A DNA stretch of 34,742 nt. Source: Streptomyces hyderabadensis (GTDB lineage Bacteria; Actinomycetota; Actinomycetes; Streptomycetales; Streptomycetaceae). Location: positions 1-34,742 of the forward strand of contig NZ_JAIOJZ010000065.1 in the NCBI RefSeq assembly GCF_020404845.1, given 5' to 3'. The position numbers and the translations under genes are program-made. The notes beneath the pieces were generated by a model. That model saw only the letters and a list, made by a program, of their open reading frames with translations, was not told where the DNA came from and did not search any database. This document shows, one piece after another, positions 23,514 through 31,584 of the stretch (the first letter of the stretch is position 1; every line of letters begins with the position of its first letter).

Positions 23514-23778
23514 CCCGTGCCGCACCCGCCGCATCTGCCGCCACCGCGTCCCGCCAGCCGTCCTGGTCCTCACGCCGGCTGCGGTGTCCGTCCGGCCCGC
23601 CGGCCTGGTCCTCCCGCCGGCCGTCCTGTCCGTCCTGCCGGTCGTCCCTCCCGCCCGTTCGTCGGCCACCCGCCCAGGAGCCACCCGTGCCGCGCCAGTC
23701 GCCGCAGTCCCGTCGATCACACCGGTCCCCGCAGCCGCCGACCCGTTTGTCAGTCCCGGGCCGTAGGGTGGTCGCGCT
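23514..23778 (+). other. Pyrimidine-rich spacer with helicase promoter candidate
   Basis: I see no gene in these 265 bp. The + strand is C-rich with imperfect repeats (an 18-nt block at 23562-23579 recurs at 23604-23621 with one mismatch). TAGGGT (23764-23769) ends 9 nt before the helicase ATG and is a good -10 candidate; TTGTCA (23748-23753) is too close to be its -35. I see no LexA box here. Confidence 0.45.
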
Positions 23779-25773
23779 ATGACGAAGCCCTCACTCCCCG
23801 AACTCCTGCACGCCGCCGTCACCGCCGTCGGCGGAACGGAGCGTCCCGGCCAGGTGGCCATGGCCGAAGCCGTCGAGGAAGCCATCGACGGCGGCTCCCA
23901 CCTGCTGGTCCAGGCCGGCACCGGCACCGGAAAGTCGCTGGGGTACCTGGTGCCCGCGCTGGCGCACGGGGAGCGGGTGGTCGTGGCCACGGCGACCCTG
24001 GCCCTGCAGCGCCAGCTGGTCGAGCGGGACCTGCCCCGCACGGTCGACGCGCTCCACCCGCAGCTGCGCCGCCGGCCGGAGTTCGCCATGCTCAAGGGCC
24101 GGTCGAACTACCTGTGCCTGCACCGGCTGCACGAGGGTGTCCCGCAGGACGAGGAGGAGGGCCTCTTCGACCAGTTCGAGGCCGCCGCCCCCACCAGCAA
24201 ACTGGGCCAGGACCTGCTGCGGATGCGCGACTGGGCCGACGAGACCGAGACCGGCGACCGCGACGACCTGACGCCGGGCGTCTCCGACCGCGCCTGGTCG
24301 CAGGTCTCGGTGTCCTCCCGGGAGTGCCTGGGCGCCTCGAAGTGCGCCTACGGCGCCGAGTGCTTCGCCGAGACGGCCCGGGAGCGGGCCAAGCTCTCCG
24401 ACGTCGTCGTCACCAACCACGCACTGCTCGCGATCGACGCCATCGAGGGCGCGCCCGTCCTGCCGCAGCACGAGGTGCTGATCGTCGACGAGGCGCACGA
24501 GCTGGTCTCCCGGGTCACCGGGGTGGCCACCGGCGAGCTGACTCCCGGCCAGGTCAACCGCGCGGTGCGCCGCGCCGCGAAGCTGGTCAACGAGAAGGCC
24601 GCCGACCAGCTCCAGACCGCCGCCGAGGGCTTCGAGCGGCTGATGGAGCTGGCGCTGCCGGGCCGCCTGGAGGAGATCCCGGAGGACCTGGGCTACGCCC
24701 TGATGGCGCTGCGGGACGCCAGTCGTACGGTCATCTCGGCGATCGGTGCCACCCGCGACAAGTCGGTGCAGGACGAGGACGCGGTGCGCAAGCAGGCGCT
24801 GGCCTCCGTGGAGTCCGTGCACGACGTCGCGGAGCGGATCACCAACGGCTCCGAGTGGGACGTCGTCTGGTACGAGCGCCACGACCGGTTCGGCGCCTCG
24901 CTGCGGGTCGCTCCGATGTCCGTCGCGGGACTGCTGCGGGAGAAGCTCTTCACCGACCGCTCGGTGGTCCTGACCTCCGCGACCCTGAAGCTGGGCGGCG
25001 ACTTCAACGGGGTCGGCGCCTCCCTGGGCCTCGCCCCGGAGGGCACCGAGGGCGACGACGTGCCCCAGTGGAAGGGCGTCGACGTGGGCTCGCCCTTCGA
25101 CTACCGCAAGCAGGGCATCCTCTACGTCGCCAAACACCTGTCCCGCCCCGCCCGGGACGGCGACCGGGGCGACATGCTCGACGAGCTGACCGAGCTGATC
25201 CAGGCGGCGGGCGGCCGCACGCTGGGCCTGTTCTCCTCGATGCGCGCGGCCCAGCTGGCCGCCGAGGAGCTGCGCTCGCGGATCCCCGAGTACCCGATCC
25301 TGCTCCAGGGCGAGGAGACCCTCGGGGAGCTGATCAAGAACTTCGCCGCCGATCCGCGGACCTGCCTCTTCGGCACGCTCTCGCTGTGGCAGGGCGTCGA
25401 CGTGCCCGGGCCGAGCTGTCAGCTGGTCGTCATGGACAAGATTCCGTTCCCGCGTCCGGACGATCCCCTGATGAGCGCCCGCCAGAAGGCGGTCGAGGAG
25501 GCGGGTGGCAACGGCTTCATGGCGGTCGCCGCCACGCACGCGGCGCTGCTGATGGCCCAGGGCGCCGGCAGACTGGTCCGCGCGTCGGGCGACCGCGGGG
25601 TGGTCGCCGTACTCGACCAGCGGTTGGCGACGGCCCGGTACGGCAGTTACCTCAAGGCGTCCCTGCCCGACTTCTGGTTCACCACGGACCGCAACCAGGT
25701 CCGCAAGTCACTCGCCGCGATCGATGCGAAGGCCAGGGAGGCCGAGGCCGAGGGACAGGCGGAGAGCGGCTGA
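23779..25773 (+). CDS. DinG/XPD-like superfamily 2 DNA helicase with Fe-S cluster
   Basis: A 664-residue 5'-3' helicase of the DinG/XPD/YoaA group, acting in DNA repair or in resolving unusual DNA structures. Walker A GTGTGKS has K52. The DEAH box D237-E-A-H240 lies in LIVDEAHELV. The four cysteines of the 4Fe-4S domain are C113 (NYLCLH), C183, C189 and C195 (SRECLGASKC, YGAEC). The C-terminal helicase half has TSATL, SLWQGVDVPG and QGAGRLVRASGDRG. The ATG at 23779 has no ribosome-binding site and TAGGGT just upstream, so the mRNA may be leaderless. It is convergent with lexA; no SOS box was found before it. Confidence 0.9.
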   Translation: MTKPSLPELLHAAVTAVGGTERPGQVAMAEAVEEAIDGGSHLLVQAGTGTGKSLGYLVPALAHGERVVVATATLALQRQLVERDLPRTVDALHPQLRRRPEFAMLKGRSNYLCLHRLHEGVPQDEEEGLFDQFEAAAPTSKLGQDLLRMRDWADETETGDRDDLTPGVSDRAWSQVSVSSRECLGASKCAYGAECFAETARERAKLSDVVVTNHALLAIDAIEGAPVLPQHEVLIVDEAHELVSRVTGVATGELTPGQVNRAVRRAAKLVNEKAADQLQTAAEGFERLMELALPGRLEEIPEDLGYALMALRDASRTVISAIGATRDKSVQDEDAVRKQALASVESVHDVAERITNGSEWDVVWYERHDRFGASLRVAPMSVAGLLREKLFTDRSVVLTSATLKLGGDFNGVGASLGLAPEGTEGDDVPQWKGVDVGSPFDYRKQGILYVAKHLSRPARDGDRGDMLDELTELIQAAGGRTLGLFSSMRAAQLAAEELRSRIPEYPILLQGEETLGELIKNFAADPRTCLFGTLSLWQGVDVPGPSCQLVVMDKIPFPRPDDPLMSARQKAVEEAGGNGFMAVAATHAALLMAQGAGRLVRASGDRGVVAVLDQRLATARYGSYLKASLPDFWFTTDRNQVRKSLAAIDAKAREAEAEGQAESG

Positions 25774-25780
25774 CAGCGCT

Positions 25781-25814
25781 GGGCCCCGGAACCGGCGCAG
25801 AGGTCCCGGGGCCC
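25781..25814. terminator. Bidirectional hairpin between helicase gene and lexA
   Basis: A 9-bp perfect GC stem (25781-25789 with 25806-25814) and a 16-nt loop begin 8 nt past the helicase stop. The lexA stop on the other strand is 47 nt away. Confidence 0.65.
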
Positions 25815-25861
25815 GGTCGGGTCGGCGGGGCGCTGTCGCGCGCACCCGCCCGCCGTGGCGC

Positions 25862-26641
25862 TCAGACGCGACGCAGTACGGCCACCACCTTGCCGAGGAT
25901 GGTCGCGTCGTCACCGGGGATCGGCTCGTAGGCCGCGTTGTGCGGGAGGAGCCAGACGTGGCCGTCCTCGCGCTTGAAGCGCTTGACGGTGGCCTCGCCG
26001 TCCAGCATGGCCGCCACGATGTCGCCGTTCTCGGCGACCGGCTGGCGGCGGACCGTGACCCAGTCGCCGTCACAGATCGCGGCCTCGATCATCGAGTCGC
26101 CGACGACCTTCAGGACGAACAGCTCGCCGTCGCCGACCAGCTGCCGGGGGAGCGGGAAGACGTCCTCGACGGACTCCTCGGCCAGGATCGGACCACCGGC
26201 GGCGATACGGCCGACCAGCGGGACGTAAGAGGCGGCCGGCTTGCCGGCGGTGTCGGTGGGCTGCACCGAGGCGGCCTGGTCCGAGCCGCGCACCTCGTAC
26301 GCGCGCGGGCGGTGCGGGTCCCGGCGCAGGAAGCCCTTGCGCTCCAGTGCCATCAGCTGGTGGGCCACCGACGAGGTGCTGGAGAGGCCGACGGCCTGGC
26401 CGATCTCCCGCATCGATGGCGGGTACCCGCGTCGCTGCACGGAGTCGCGAATGACCTCGATCACCCGCCGCTGACGGTCGGTGAGTCCCGAGCTGTCCGC
26501 CCGGATGCCGGGAGGTCGCCCCGGCAGGGAGCGCTTGTGCCCCTCGGGATTCGCGGCGTCGCTCATCGCGTGCACCGGCTCAGGACGGCCCTGGGGGCGT
26601 TCCTGGGCAGTGATGGTGGCACTGTCGGCGGTGGTGGTCAC
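25862..26641 (-). CDS. lexA: LexA, SOS repressor
   Basis: A 259-residue repressor of the DNA-damage response. The winged helix-turn-helix spans about residues 53-118 (LTDRQRRVIEVI, then YPPSMREIGQAVGLSSTSSV). The cleavage site is A148-G149 in GRIAAGGP. The S24 peptidase domain has catalytic S183 (VVGDSMIE) and K220 (GEATVKRF). All residues for RecA-stimulated self-cleavage are present. The GTG at 26639-26641 is preferred because GAGAGGGG lies 5 nt upstream; an ATG at 26566 would give a 234-residue form but lacks a ribosome-binding site. The LexA box in its own promoter (26702-26715) indicates autoregulation. Confidence 0.95.
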   Translation of the reverse strand: MTTTADSATITAQERPQGRPEPVHAMSDAANPEGHKRSLPGRPPGIRADSSGLTDRQRRVIEVIRDSVQRRGYPPSMREIGQAVGLSSTSSVAHQLMALERKGFLRRDPHRPRAYEVRGSDQAASVQPTDTAGKPAASYVPLVGRIAAGGPILAEESVEDVFPLPRQLVGDGELFVLKVVGDSMIEAAICDGDWVTVRRQPVAENGDIVAAMLDGEATVKRFKREDGHVWLLPHNAAYEPIPGDDATILGKVVAVLRRV

Positions 26642-26674
26642 GTCGGCCCCTCTCGATGGTCTCCCTGCTGCACA

Positions 26675-26704
26675 ACGGTAGTAGCTTTCGAAAGGTTGCG
26701 CCAA
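26675..26704 (-). promoter_or_regulatory. lexA promoter candidate
   Basis: On the minus strand, -35 TTGGCG (26699-26704) and -10 TACCGT (26675-26680) are separated by 18 bp. The -35 overlaps the LexA box, so bound LexA would block polymerase. The leader to the GTG at 26641 would be about 27 nt. Confidence 0.6.
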
Positions 26705-26715
26705 ACACACGTTCG
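26702..26715 (-). promoter_or_regulatory. LexA box (SOS box)
   Basis: Read on the minus strand the site is CGAACGTGTGTTTG, a full match to the actinobacterial SOS consensus CGAACRNRYGTTYG. It lies 61 nt before the lexA start and over its -35. Confidence 0.9.
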
Positions 26716-26780
26716 AGTGAAAAAACGCGAATCGCTCGCCCGTATTGCATGTCTGGGTGTATGGCTACCGTGGCGCCTGG

Positions 26781-26808
26781 CGGACAAAAGGGCTGATTGC
26801 TGTACTCT
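26781..26808 (+). promoter_or_regulatory. Distal rightward promoter candidate
   Basis: CGGACA (26781-26786) and TACTCT (26803-26808), 16 bp apart, form a moderate -35/-10 pair. Transcription would start near 26815, about 390 nt before nrdR. It would drive either a long nrdR leader or a separate small RNA. Confidence 0.35.
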
Positions 26809-27016
26809 TCACCGCCGTGGTGACAACCCTCGGGATGTCGCTCCAGTCTGCCATCCGGCATCCCGTTCGACGGGGCGGGTCTCCCATCTCTTGCGGTAGT
26901 CCCACGTGCCCTCCGCGCGGTGCCCACCGTATCTCCGCATGCCCAGGAGCGACACGGCCGTGACGAGGCCGTCCGGTGCGCGGTGCGGCCCGGGCGGCCG
27001 CGCACGCACAGGCGCG

Positions 27017-27035
27017 ACACGCCTGCAGGGCGTGT
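27017..27035 (+). other. 7-bp perfect hairpin upstream of the NrdR boxes
   Basis: ACACGCC (27017-27023) and GGCGTGT (27029-27035) flank a 5-nt loop TGCAG. It ends 16 nt before NrdR box 1. It could end a short transcript from the distal promoter or bind a regulator. Confidence 0.45.
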
Positions 27036-27051
27036 TTGTATGGGCCAATCC

Positions 27052-27064
27052 CCACATCTAGTGG
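27052..27064 (+). promoter_or_regulatory. NrdR box 1
   Basis: CCACATCTAGTGG has inverted CCAC/GTGG arms around an AT-richer core, like the NrdR operator (acaCwAtATaTwgtgt) in its actinobacterial form. Its centre is 31 bp from that of box 2, about three helical turns, as in known twin NrdR sites. Confidence 0.85.
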
Positions 27065-27082
27065 TTGGATTGCATCAGCAGC

Positions 27083-27095
27083 CCACAAGTTGTGG
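27083..27095 (+). promoter_or_regulatory. NrdR box 2
   Basis: CCACAAGTTGTGG is a perfect palindrome around a central G and the better of the two NrdR operator half-pairs. It lies 33 bp upstream of the proximal -10 candidate. Confidence 0.88.
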
Positions 27096-27127
27096 TCCCC
27101 CGGGTCTTCGAGCCCGCGGCGATCGCC

Positions 27128-27133
27128 TATGCT
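27128..27133 (+). promoter_or_regulatory. Proximal nrdR -10 candidate
   Basis: TATGCT matches the -10 consensus well. No good -35 lies 17-18 bp upstream (TCTTCG). The transcript would start near 27140, about 65 nt before nrdR, placing both NrdR boxes upstream of the core promoter at about -50 and -80. Confidence 0.4.
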
Positions 27134-27204
27134 GGGGGCTGCTTCGAGGGGCCTGAAGGGCCTTTCGAGGCTGTTGAGTCTGCTGTGAGGAGGGTTCGGA
27201 GTCC

Positions 27205-27753
27205 ATGCACTGCCCCTTCTGCAGGCACCCCGACAGCCGTGTCGTCGACAGTCGTACGACCGACGACGGCACGTCGATCCGCAGGCGCCGCCAGTGCCCT
27301 GACTGCTCCCGTCGGTTCACGACCGTGGAGACGTGCTCGCTCATGGTGGTGAAGCGGTCCGGGGTCACCGAACCGTTCAGCCGCACCAAGGTGATCAACG
27401 GTGTGCGCAAGGCCTGCCAGGGCCGGCCCGTCACCGAGGACGCGCTCGCCCAGCTCGGCCAGCGGGTCGAGGAGGCGGTGCGGGCCACCGGAAGCGCCGA
27501 GCTGACCACCCACGACGTGGGGCTGGCCATTCTCGGCCCGTTGCAGGAGCTGGACCTCGTCGCCTATCTGCGATTCGCCTCGGTCTACCGGGCGTTCGAC
27601 TCGCTCGAGGACTTCGAGGCCGCGATCGCGGAACTGAGGGAGACGACGGGGCACTCCGGCGTGGACGACGACGCCGGCGCGGGGAGCCGGGAGAACGACC
27701 GCGGACCCACGGGGGCGGGACAGGTCCCCGAGCCCGCGGGCGCCGCCGACTGA
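27205..27753 (+). CDS. nrdR: NrdR, transcriptional repressor of ribonucleotide reductase genes
   Basis: A 182-residue nucleotide-sensing repressor. The zinc ribbon uses C3, C6, C31 and C34 (CPFC, CPDC), and the basic stretch SIRRRRQ lies within it. The ATP-cone occupies about residues 49-139 (VVKRSGVTEPFSRTKVINGV, then FASVYRAFDSLEDF). The last 35 residues are an acidic, Gly-rich tail. It binds (d)ATP and represses class Ia and class II reductase genes, and the twin boxes upstream show autoregulation of nrdR-nrdJ. The ATG at 27205 has AGGAGGG about 10 nt upstream. It is followed by nrdJ after 168 bp. Confidence 0.95.
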   Translation: MHCPFCRHPDSRVVDSRTTDDGTSIRRRRQCPDCSRRFTTVETCSLMVVKRSGVTEPFSRTKVINGVRKACQGRPVTEDALAQLGQRVEEAVRATGSAELTTHDVGLAILGPLQELDLVAYLRFASVYRAFDSLEDFEAAIAELRETTGHSGVDDDAGAGSRENDRGPTGAGQVPEPAGAAD

Positions 27754-27863
27754 CCGGCGGGCCGGACCCGGACTTCGGCGCCCGGGCCCGGCCGGACGGC
27801 GGCGAGAGAACAAGACCTGTTGCGGGCTGAGCGAGAGATGCCCGCGACACCAGACAGAACACC

Positions 27864-27888
27864 GTGCCCACGGGAACAATCGGGGCAC
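27864..27888 (+). other. Weak stem-loop in the nrdR-nrdJ gap
   Basis: A 6-bp stem (27864-27869 with 27883-27888) and a 13-nt loop lie 34 nt before the nrdJ start. It may moderate readthrough or stability between the two genes, but it is too weak to call a terminator. Confidence 0.3.
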
Positions 27889-27921
27889 TTCAGGGCGTTT
27901 TCGCCCGTACAGGGAGGCGGC

Positions 27922-30816
27922 ATGACAGAGACGGCGAGCGGTCCGGCACGGAGTTCCCGCGCCAAGGGCACCAAAGCGGGCAAGGGACTCCGTGTCGAGC
28001 GCGTCCACACCACTCCCGGCGTCCACCCCTACGACGAGGTGGCCTGGGAGCGTCGTGACGTCGTCATGACCAACTGGCGCGACGGCTCGGTCAACTTCGA
28101 GCAGCGTGGCGTCGAGTTCCCCGAGTTCTGGTCGGTGAACGCGGTCAACATCGTCACCAGCAAGTACTTCCGGGGCGCCGTGGGCACCCCGCAGCGCGAG
28201 GTGAGCCTCAAGCAGCTCATCGACCGCATCGTGAAGACGTACCGGAAGGCCGGCGAGGACCACAAGTACTTCGCCTCGCCCGCCGACGCCGAGATCTTCG
28301 AGCACGAGCTGGCCTACGCCCTCCTGCACCAGATCTTCAGCTTCAACAGCCCGGTGTGGTTCAACGTCGGCACGCCCCAGCCGCAGCAGGTCTCCGCCTG
28401 CTTCATCCTGTCCGTCGACGACTCCATGGAGTCGATCCTCGACTGGTACAAGGAAGAGGGCATGATCTTCAAGGGCGGCTCCGGTGCCGGCCTGAACCTC
28501 TCCCGGATCCGCTCCTCCAAGGAGCTGCTCTCCTCCGGCGGCAATGCCTCCGGCCCGGTCTCCTTCATGCGCGGCGCCGACGCCTCCGCCGGCACCATCA
28601 AGTCCGGTGGCGCCACCCGCCGCGCGGCCAAGATGGTCATCCTCGACGTCGACCACCCCGACATCGAGGACTTCATCGAGACCAAGGTGAAGGAAGAGGA
28701 GAAGATCCGCGCCCTGCGCGACGCGGGCTTCGACATGGACCTGGGCGGCGACGACATCACGTCCGTCCAGTACCAGAACGCCAACAACTCGGTCCGCGTG
28801 AACGACACGTTCATGAAGGCCGTGCAGGACGGCGGAAAGTTCGGCCTGACCTCCCGCATGACCGGCGAGGTCATCGAGGAGGTCGACGCCAAGGCGCTCT
28901 TCCGCAAGATGGCCGAGGCCGCCTGGGCCTGCGCCGACCCGGGCATCCAGTACGACGACACCATCAACCAGTGGCACACGTGCCCGGAGTCCGGCCGCAT
29001 CAACGGCTCGAACCCGTGCAGCGAGTACATGCACCTGGACAACACGTCCTGCAACCTCGCCTCGCTGAACCTGATGAAGTTCCTGAAGGACGACGGCAAG
29101 GGCAACCAGTCCTTCGACGCCGAGCGCTTCTCCAAGGTCGTCGAGCTGGTCATCACCGCGATGGACATCTCCATCTGCTTCGCGGACTTCCCGACCCAGA
29201 AGATCGGCGAGAACACCCGCGCCTTCCGCCAGCTCGGCATCGGCTACGCCAACCTCGGCGCCCTGCTGATGGCGACCGGCCACGCGTACGACTCCGACGG
29301 CGGCCGCGCCCTGGCCGGCGCCATCACCTCCCTGATGACCGGCACGTCGTACCGCCGCTCCGCCGAACTCGCCGCGATCGTCGGCCCGTACGACGGCTAC
29401 GCCCGCAACGCCAAGCCGCACCTGCGGGTGATGAAGCAGCACTCCGACGAGAACGCCAAGGCCGTCCGCATGGACGACCTCGACACGCCGATCTGGGCCG
29501 CCGCCACCGAGGCCTGGCAGGACGTGCTGCGCCTCGGCGAGAAGAACGGCTTCCGCAACTCCCAGGCCTCCGTCATCGCCCCGACCGGCACCATCGGTCT
29601 CGCGATGTCCTGCGACACCACCGGCCTGGAACCCGACCTCGCCCTGGTCAAGTTCAAGAAGCTGGTCGGCGGCGGCTCGATGCAGATCGTCAACGGCACC
29701 GTCCCGCAGGCCCTGCGCCGCCTGGGCTACCAGGAGGAGCAGATCGAGGCGATCGTCGCTCACATCGCCGAGCACGGCAACGTGATCGACGCCCCCGGCC
29801 TCAAGCACGAGCACTACGAGGTCTTCGACTGCGCCATGGGCGAGCGCTCCATCTCCGCGATGGGCCACGTCCGCATGATGGCCGCCATCCAGCCCTGGAT
29901 CTCCGGCGCCCTGTCCAAGACGGTCAACCTGCCGGAGTCGGCGACCGTCGAGGACGTCGAGGAGGTCTACTTCGAGGCCTGGAAGATGGGCGTCAAGGCG
30001 CTCGCCATCTACCGCGACAACTGCAAGGTCGGCCAGCCCCTCTCCGCCAAGAAGAAGGAGCAGGAGAAGGCCGAGGTCACCGAGAAGGCCGAGGCGACCA
30101 TCCGTGAGACGGTCGAGAAGGTCGTCGAGTACCGCCCGGTCCGCAAGCGCCTGCCGAAGGGACGCCCCGGCATCACCACGTCCTTCACCGTCGGCGGCGC
30201 CGAGGGCTACATGACCGCCAACTCCTACCCGGATGACGGTCTCGGCGAGGTCTTCCTCAAGATGTCCAAGCAGGGCTCGACCCTCGCGGGCATGATGGAC
30301 GCCTTCTCCATCGCGGTCTCCGTCGGCCTCCAGTACGGCGTGCCGCTGGAGACGTACGTCTCGAAGTTCACCAACATGCGCTTCGAGCCGGCCGGCATGA
30401 CGGACGACCCGGACGTGCGGATGGCGCAGTCGATCGTCGACTACATCTTCCGCCGCCTGGCGCTGGACTTCCTGCCCTTCGAGACGCGCTCCGCGCTCGG
30501 CATCCACTCCGCCGAGGAGCGCCAGCGCCACCTGGAGACCGGTTCGTACGAGCCGTCCGACGACGAACTCGACGTCGAGGGCCTGGCCCAGTCGGCGCCG
30601 CGCGCCCAGGAGCTGAAGGCCGTCGTCACGCCGAAGGCCGAGGTCGAGGCGGCCAAGCCCGCGCCGCAGCAAGCGCACACCAGCGCCGAGCTGGTGGAGA
30701 TGCAGCTGGGCATCCAGGCCGACGCCCCGCTGTGCTTCTCCTGCGGTACGAAGATGCAGCGCGCCGGCTCCTGCTACATCTGCGAGGGCTGCGGCTCGAC
30801 CAGTGGCTGCAGCTGA
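27922..30816 (+). CDS. nrdJ: NrdJ, adenosylcobalamin-dependent (class II) ribonucleotide reductase
   Basis: A 964-residue oxygen-independent reductase making dNTPs with a B12-derived thiyl radical. The active site has C366 in the N-x-C-x-E motif (NPCSEYM, E368), with C160 (VSACFIL) and C377 (TSCNLAS) the likely redox pair. GGSGAGLNLSRIR and PTGTIGLAMSCDT are family signatures. A charged linker (about residues 712-735) and a C-terminal Cys-rich tail from C938 (CFSCGTKM, CYICEGCG, CS) serve zinc binding and thiol exchange. The ATG at 27922 has GGGAGG 4 nt upstream. Streptomycetes also carry an oxygen-dependent class Ia enzyme, and NrdR controls both. No B12 riboswitch is seen here, as expected for the B12-using form. 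Confidence 0.96.
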   Translation: MTETASGPARSSRAKGTKAGKGLRVERVHTTPGVHPYDEVAWERRDVVMTNWRDGSVNFEQRGVEFPEFWSVNAVNIVTSKYFRGAVGTPQREVSLKQLIDRIVKTYRKAGEDHKYFASPADAEIFEHELAYALLHQIFSFNSPVWFNVGTPQPQQVSACFILSVDDSMESILDWYKEEGMIFKGGSGAGLNLSRIRSSKELLSSGGNASGPVSFMRGADASAGTIKSGGATRRAAKMVILDVDHPDIEDFIETKVKEEEKIRALRDAGFDMDLGGDDITSVQYQNANNSVRVNDTFMKAVQDGGKFGLTSRMTGEVIEEVDAKALFRKMAEAAWACADPGIQYDDTINQWHTCPESGRINGSNPCSEYMHLDNTSCNLASLNLMKFLKDDGKGNQSFDAERFSKVVELVITAMDISICFADFPTQKIGENTRAFRQLGIGYANLGALLMATGHAYDSDGGRALAGAITSLMTGTSYRRSAELAAIVGPYDGYARNAKPHLRVMKQHSDENAKAVRMDDLDTPIWAAATEAWQDVLRLGEKNGFRNSQASVIAPTGTIGLAMSCDTTGLEPDLALVKFKKLVGGGSMQIVNGTVPQALRRLGYQEEQIEAIVAHIAEHGNVIDAPGLKHEHYEVFDCAMGERSISAMGHVRMMAAIQPWISGALSKTVNLPESATVEDVEEVYFEAWKMGVKALAIYRDNCKVGQPLSAKKKEQEKAEVTEKAEATIRETVEKVVEYRPVRKRLPKGRPGITTSFTVGGAEGYMTANSYPDDGLGEVFLKMSKQGSTLAGMMDAFSIAVSVGLQYGVPLETYVSKFTNMRFEPAGMTDDPDVRMAQSIVDYIFRRLALDFLPFETRSALGIHSAEERQRHLETGSYEPSDDELDVEGLAQSAPRAQELKAVVTPKAEVEAAKPAPQQAHTSAELVEMQLGIQADAPLCFSCGTKMQRAGSCYICEGCGSTSGCS

Positions 30817-30841
30817 TGCCTAACCGCTCCTAGCGGCTCAT

Positions 30842-30879
30842 GAGTAAGGGGCGACCGCCATGGCGGCCGCCCCTTACTC
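30842..30879. terminator. Bidirectional terminator hairpin after nrdJ
   Basis: A 12-bp perfect stem (30842-30853 with 30868-30879) continues, after one mismatch, into a 5-bp inner stem (30855-30859 with 30862-30866). It lies between the convergent stops at 30816 and 30894. A small 5-bp hairpin (30825-30837) precedes it. Confidence 0.85.
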
Positions 30880-30893
30880 GCGTCCGCACGGCG

Positions 30894-31427
30894 TCAGGGA
30901 CGACGAGCCTCGCCCATCACCCTGGTGAACGTCGCCGGATCCCCCTCGAAGCCGTGCACGCCGGCCCGGAACTCCCACGCCCCGGTCTCGTCCCGGACGA
31001 ACTCCGCGACCGTCGCCGCCGTGGCGCCCGGGACGTCGGCGAAGTCGTCCGCGGCCAGGTCCGTGTAGCCCTCGCGGATGCGCAGGCCCGGGTTGGCCAC
31101 GTCGCCGAAGGTCCGGTTCCCGGTGTGCTGCTGTATGGCGACGCCCACCACCACGCGCGCGTACCGGGCGTCCAGCCGCTCCAGCTCCAGCGTCAGGACC
31201 TCGTCGAAACCGAAGCCCTTGCCGTCCTTGCTGTCCCGGTTCAGATAGATCGTGCCGTCCGGTGAGCGACTGTCGAAGTGCACCACGTAGGCGGGGGCGC
31301 CGTACGGATCGTCGGCCGGATAGGTCCCGGCGACGAGATCGAGGTCGCTGGGCGGCTGCCCCGCCGGGCTCGGATCCCACCGCAGCGCGACCTCGACCTT
31401 GCGCCTGCCCTTGCTGAGGCCGTTCAC
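30894..31427 (-). CDS. TerD-family stress protein
   Basis: A 177-residue single-domain TerD protein, a Ca2+-binding fold common in streptomycetes and linked to tellurite resistance, calcium signalling and development. Visible signatures are SVNGLSKGRRKVEVALRW, the acidic SDLDLVAG, TIYLNRDSKDGKG, the IQQHTGNRTFGDV block and the conserved C-terminal DETGAWEFRAGV. The acidic residues expected to bind calcium are present. The GTG at 31425-31427 is chosen for GAAGGGGAAG upstream and because it starts the domain. It stands alone, without other ter genes. Confidence 0.85.
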   Translation of the reverse strand: MNGLSKGRRKVEVALRWDPSPAGQPPSDLDLVAGTYPADDPYGAPAYVVHFDSRSPDGTIYLNRDSKDGKGFGFDEVLTLELERLDARYARVVVGVAIQQHTGNRTFGDVANPGLRIREGYTDLAADDFADVPGATAATVAEFVRDETGAWEFRAGVHGFEGDPATFTRVMGEARRP

Positions 31428-31548
31428 AGACTTCCCCTTCCCAGGTCCCCGCCCTGCCCGGCCCCCCTGAAGTGCCGGGCGGTGACGGCCGGTTGCCCAT
31501 CCTGCCACGCAGCGACACCGGGGTGCGGGCAAGCGGTCCTCCGGAGAG

Positions 31549-31578
31549 TGACCGGTGCCACGTTCCCTGGCCTACCAT
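31549..31578 (+). promoter_or_regulatory. Promoter of the DUF4937-like gene
   Basis: GTGACC (31549-31554) and TACCAT (31573-31578) are 18 bp apart. Transcription would start at or near the GTG at 31585, giving a leaderless mRNA. Confidence 0.5.
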
Positions 31579-31584
31579 GGCGCG

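Larger units (their letters stand above)
26716..27204 (+). other. Long lexA-nrdR intergenic region
   Basis: No convincing gene was found. The region holds rightward promoter candidates far upstream of nrdR, a hairpin, two NrdR boxes and a proximal -10 (separate entries). A 48-codon frame starting GTG at 26817 directly after a -10-like element has poor third-position GC and no known domain, so it is not called. Confidence 0.5.

Noticed and set aside
23514..23778. A small gene between the acyltransferase and helicase genes
   Set aside because: The open frames there are Pro/Arg-rich products of C-rich DNA, with no ribosome-binding site or codon bias.
26817..26963. Small leaderless gene of 48 codons after a -10-like element
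   Set aside because: Third-position GC is clearly lower than in neighbouring genes, there is no recognisable domain, and the codon mix includes several rare forms.
26642..27921. B12 riboswitch near nrdR-nrdJ
   Set aside because: No B12-box core (GCCACTG) or matching stem pattern is seen. Such a riboswitch is expected before the class Ia genes, not before the B12-using enzyme.
27127..30678. A very long open frame opposite nrdR and nrdJ
   Set aside because: It is the mirror frame of highly biased codons in nrdJ; it has no domain, no ribosome-binding site, and spans the NrdR gene and the intergenic gap. Similar mirror frames oppose the dinG-like, rshA, NIS synthetase and hflX genes.
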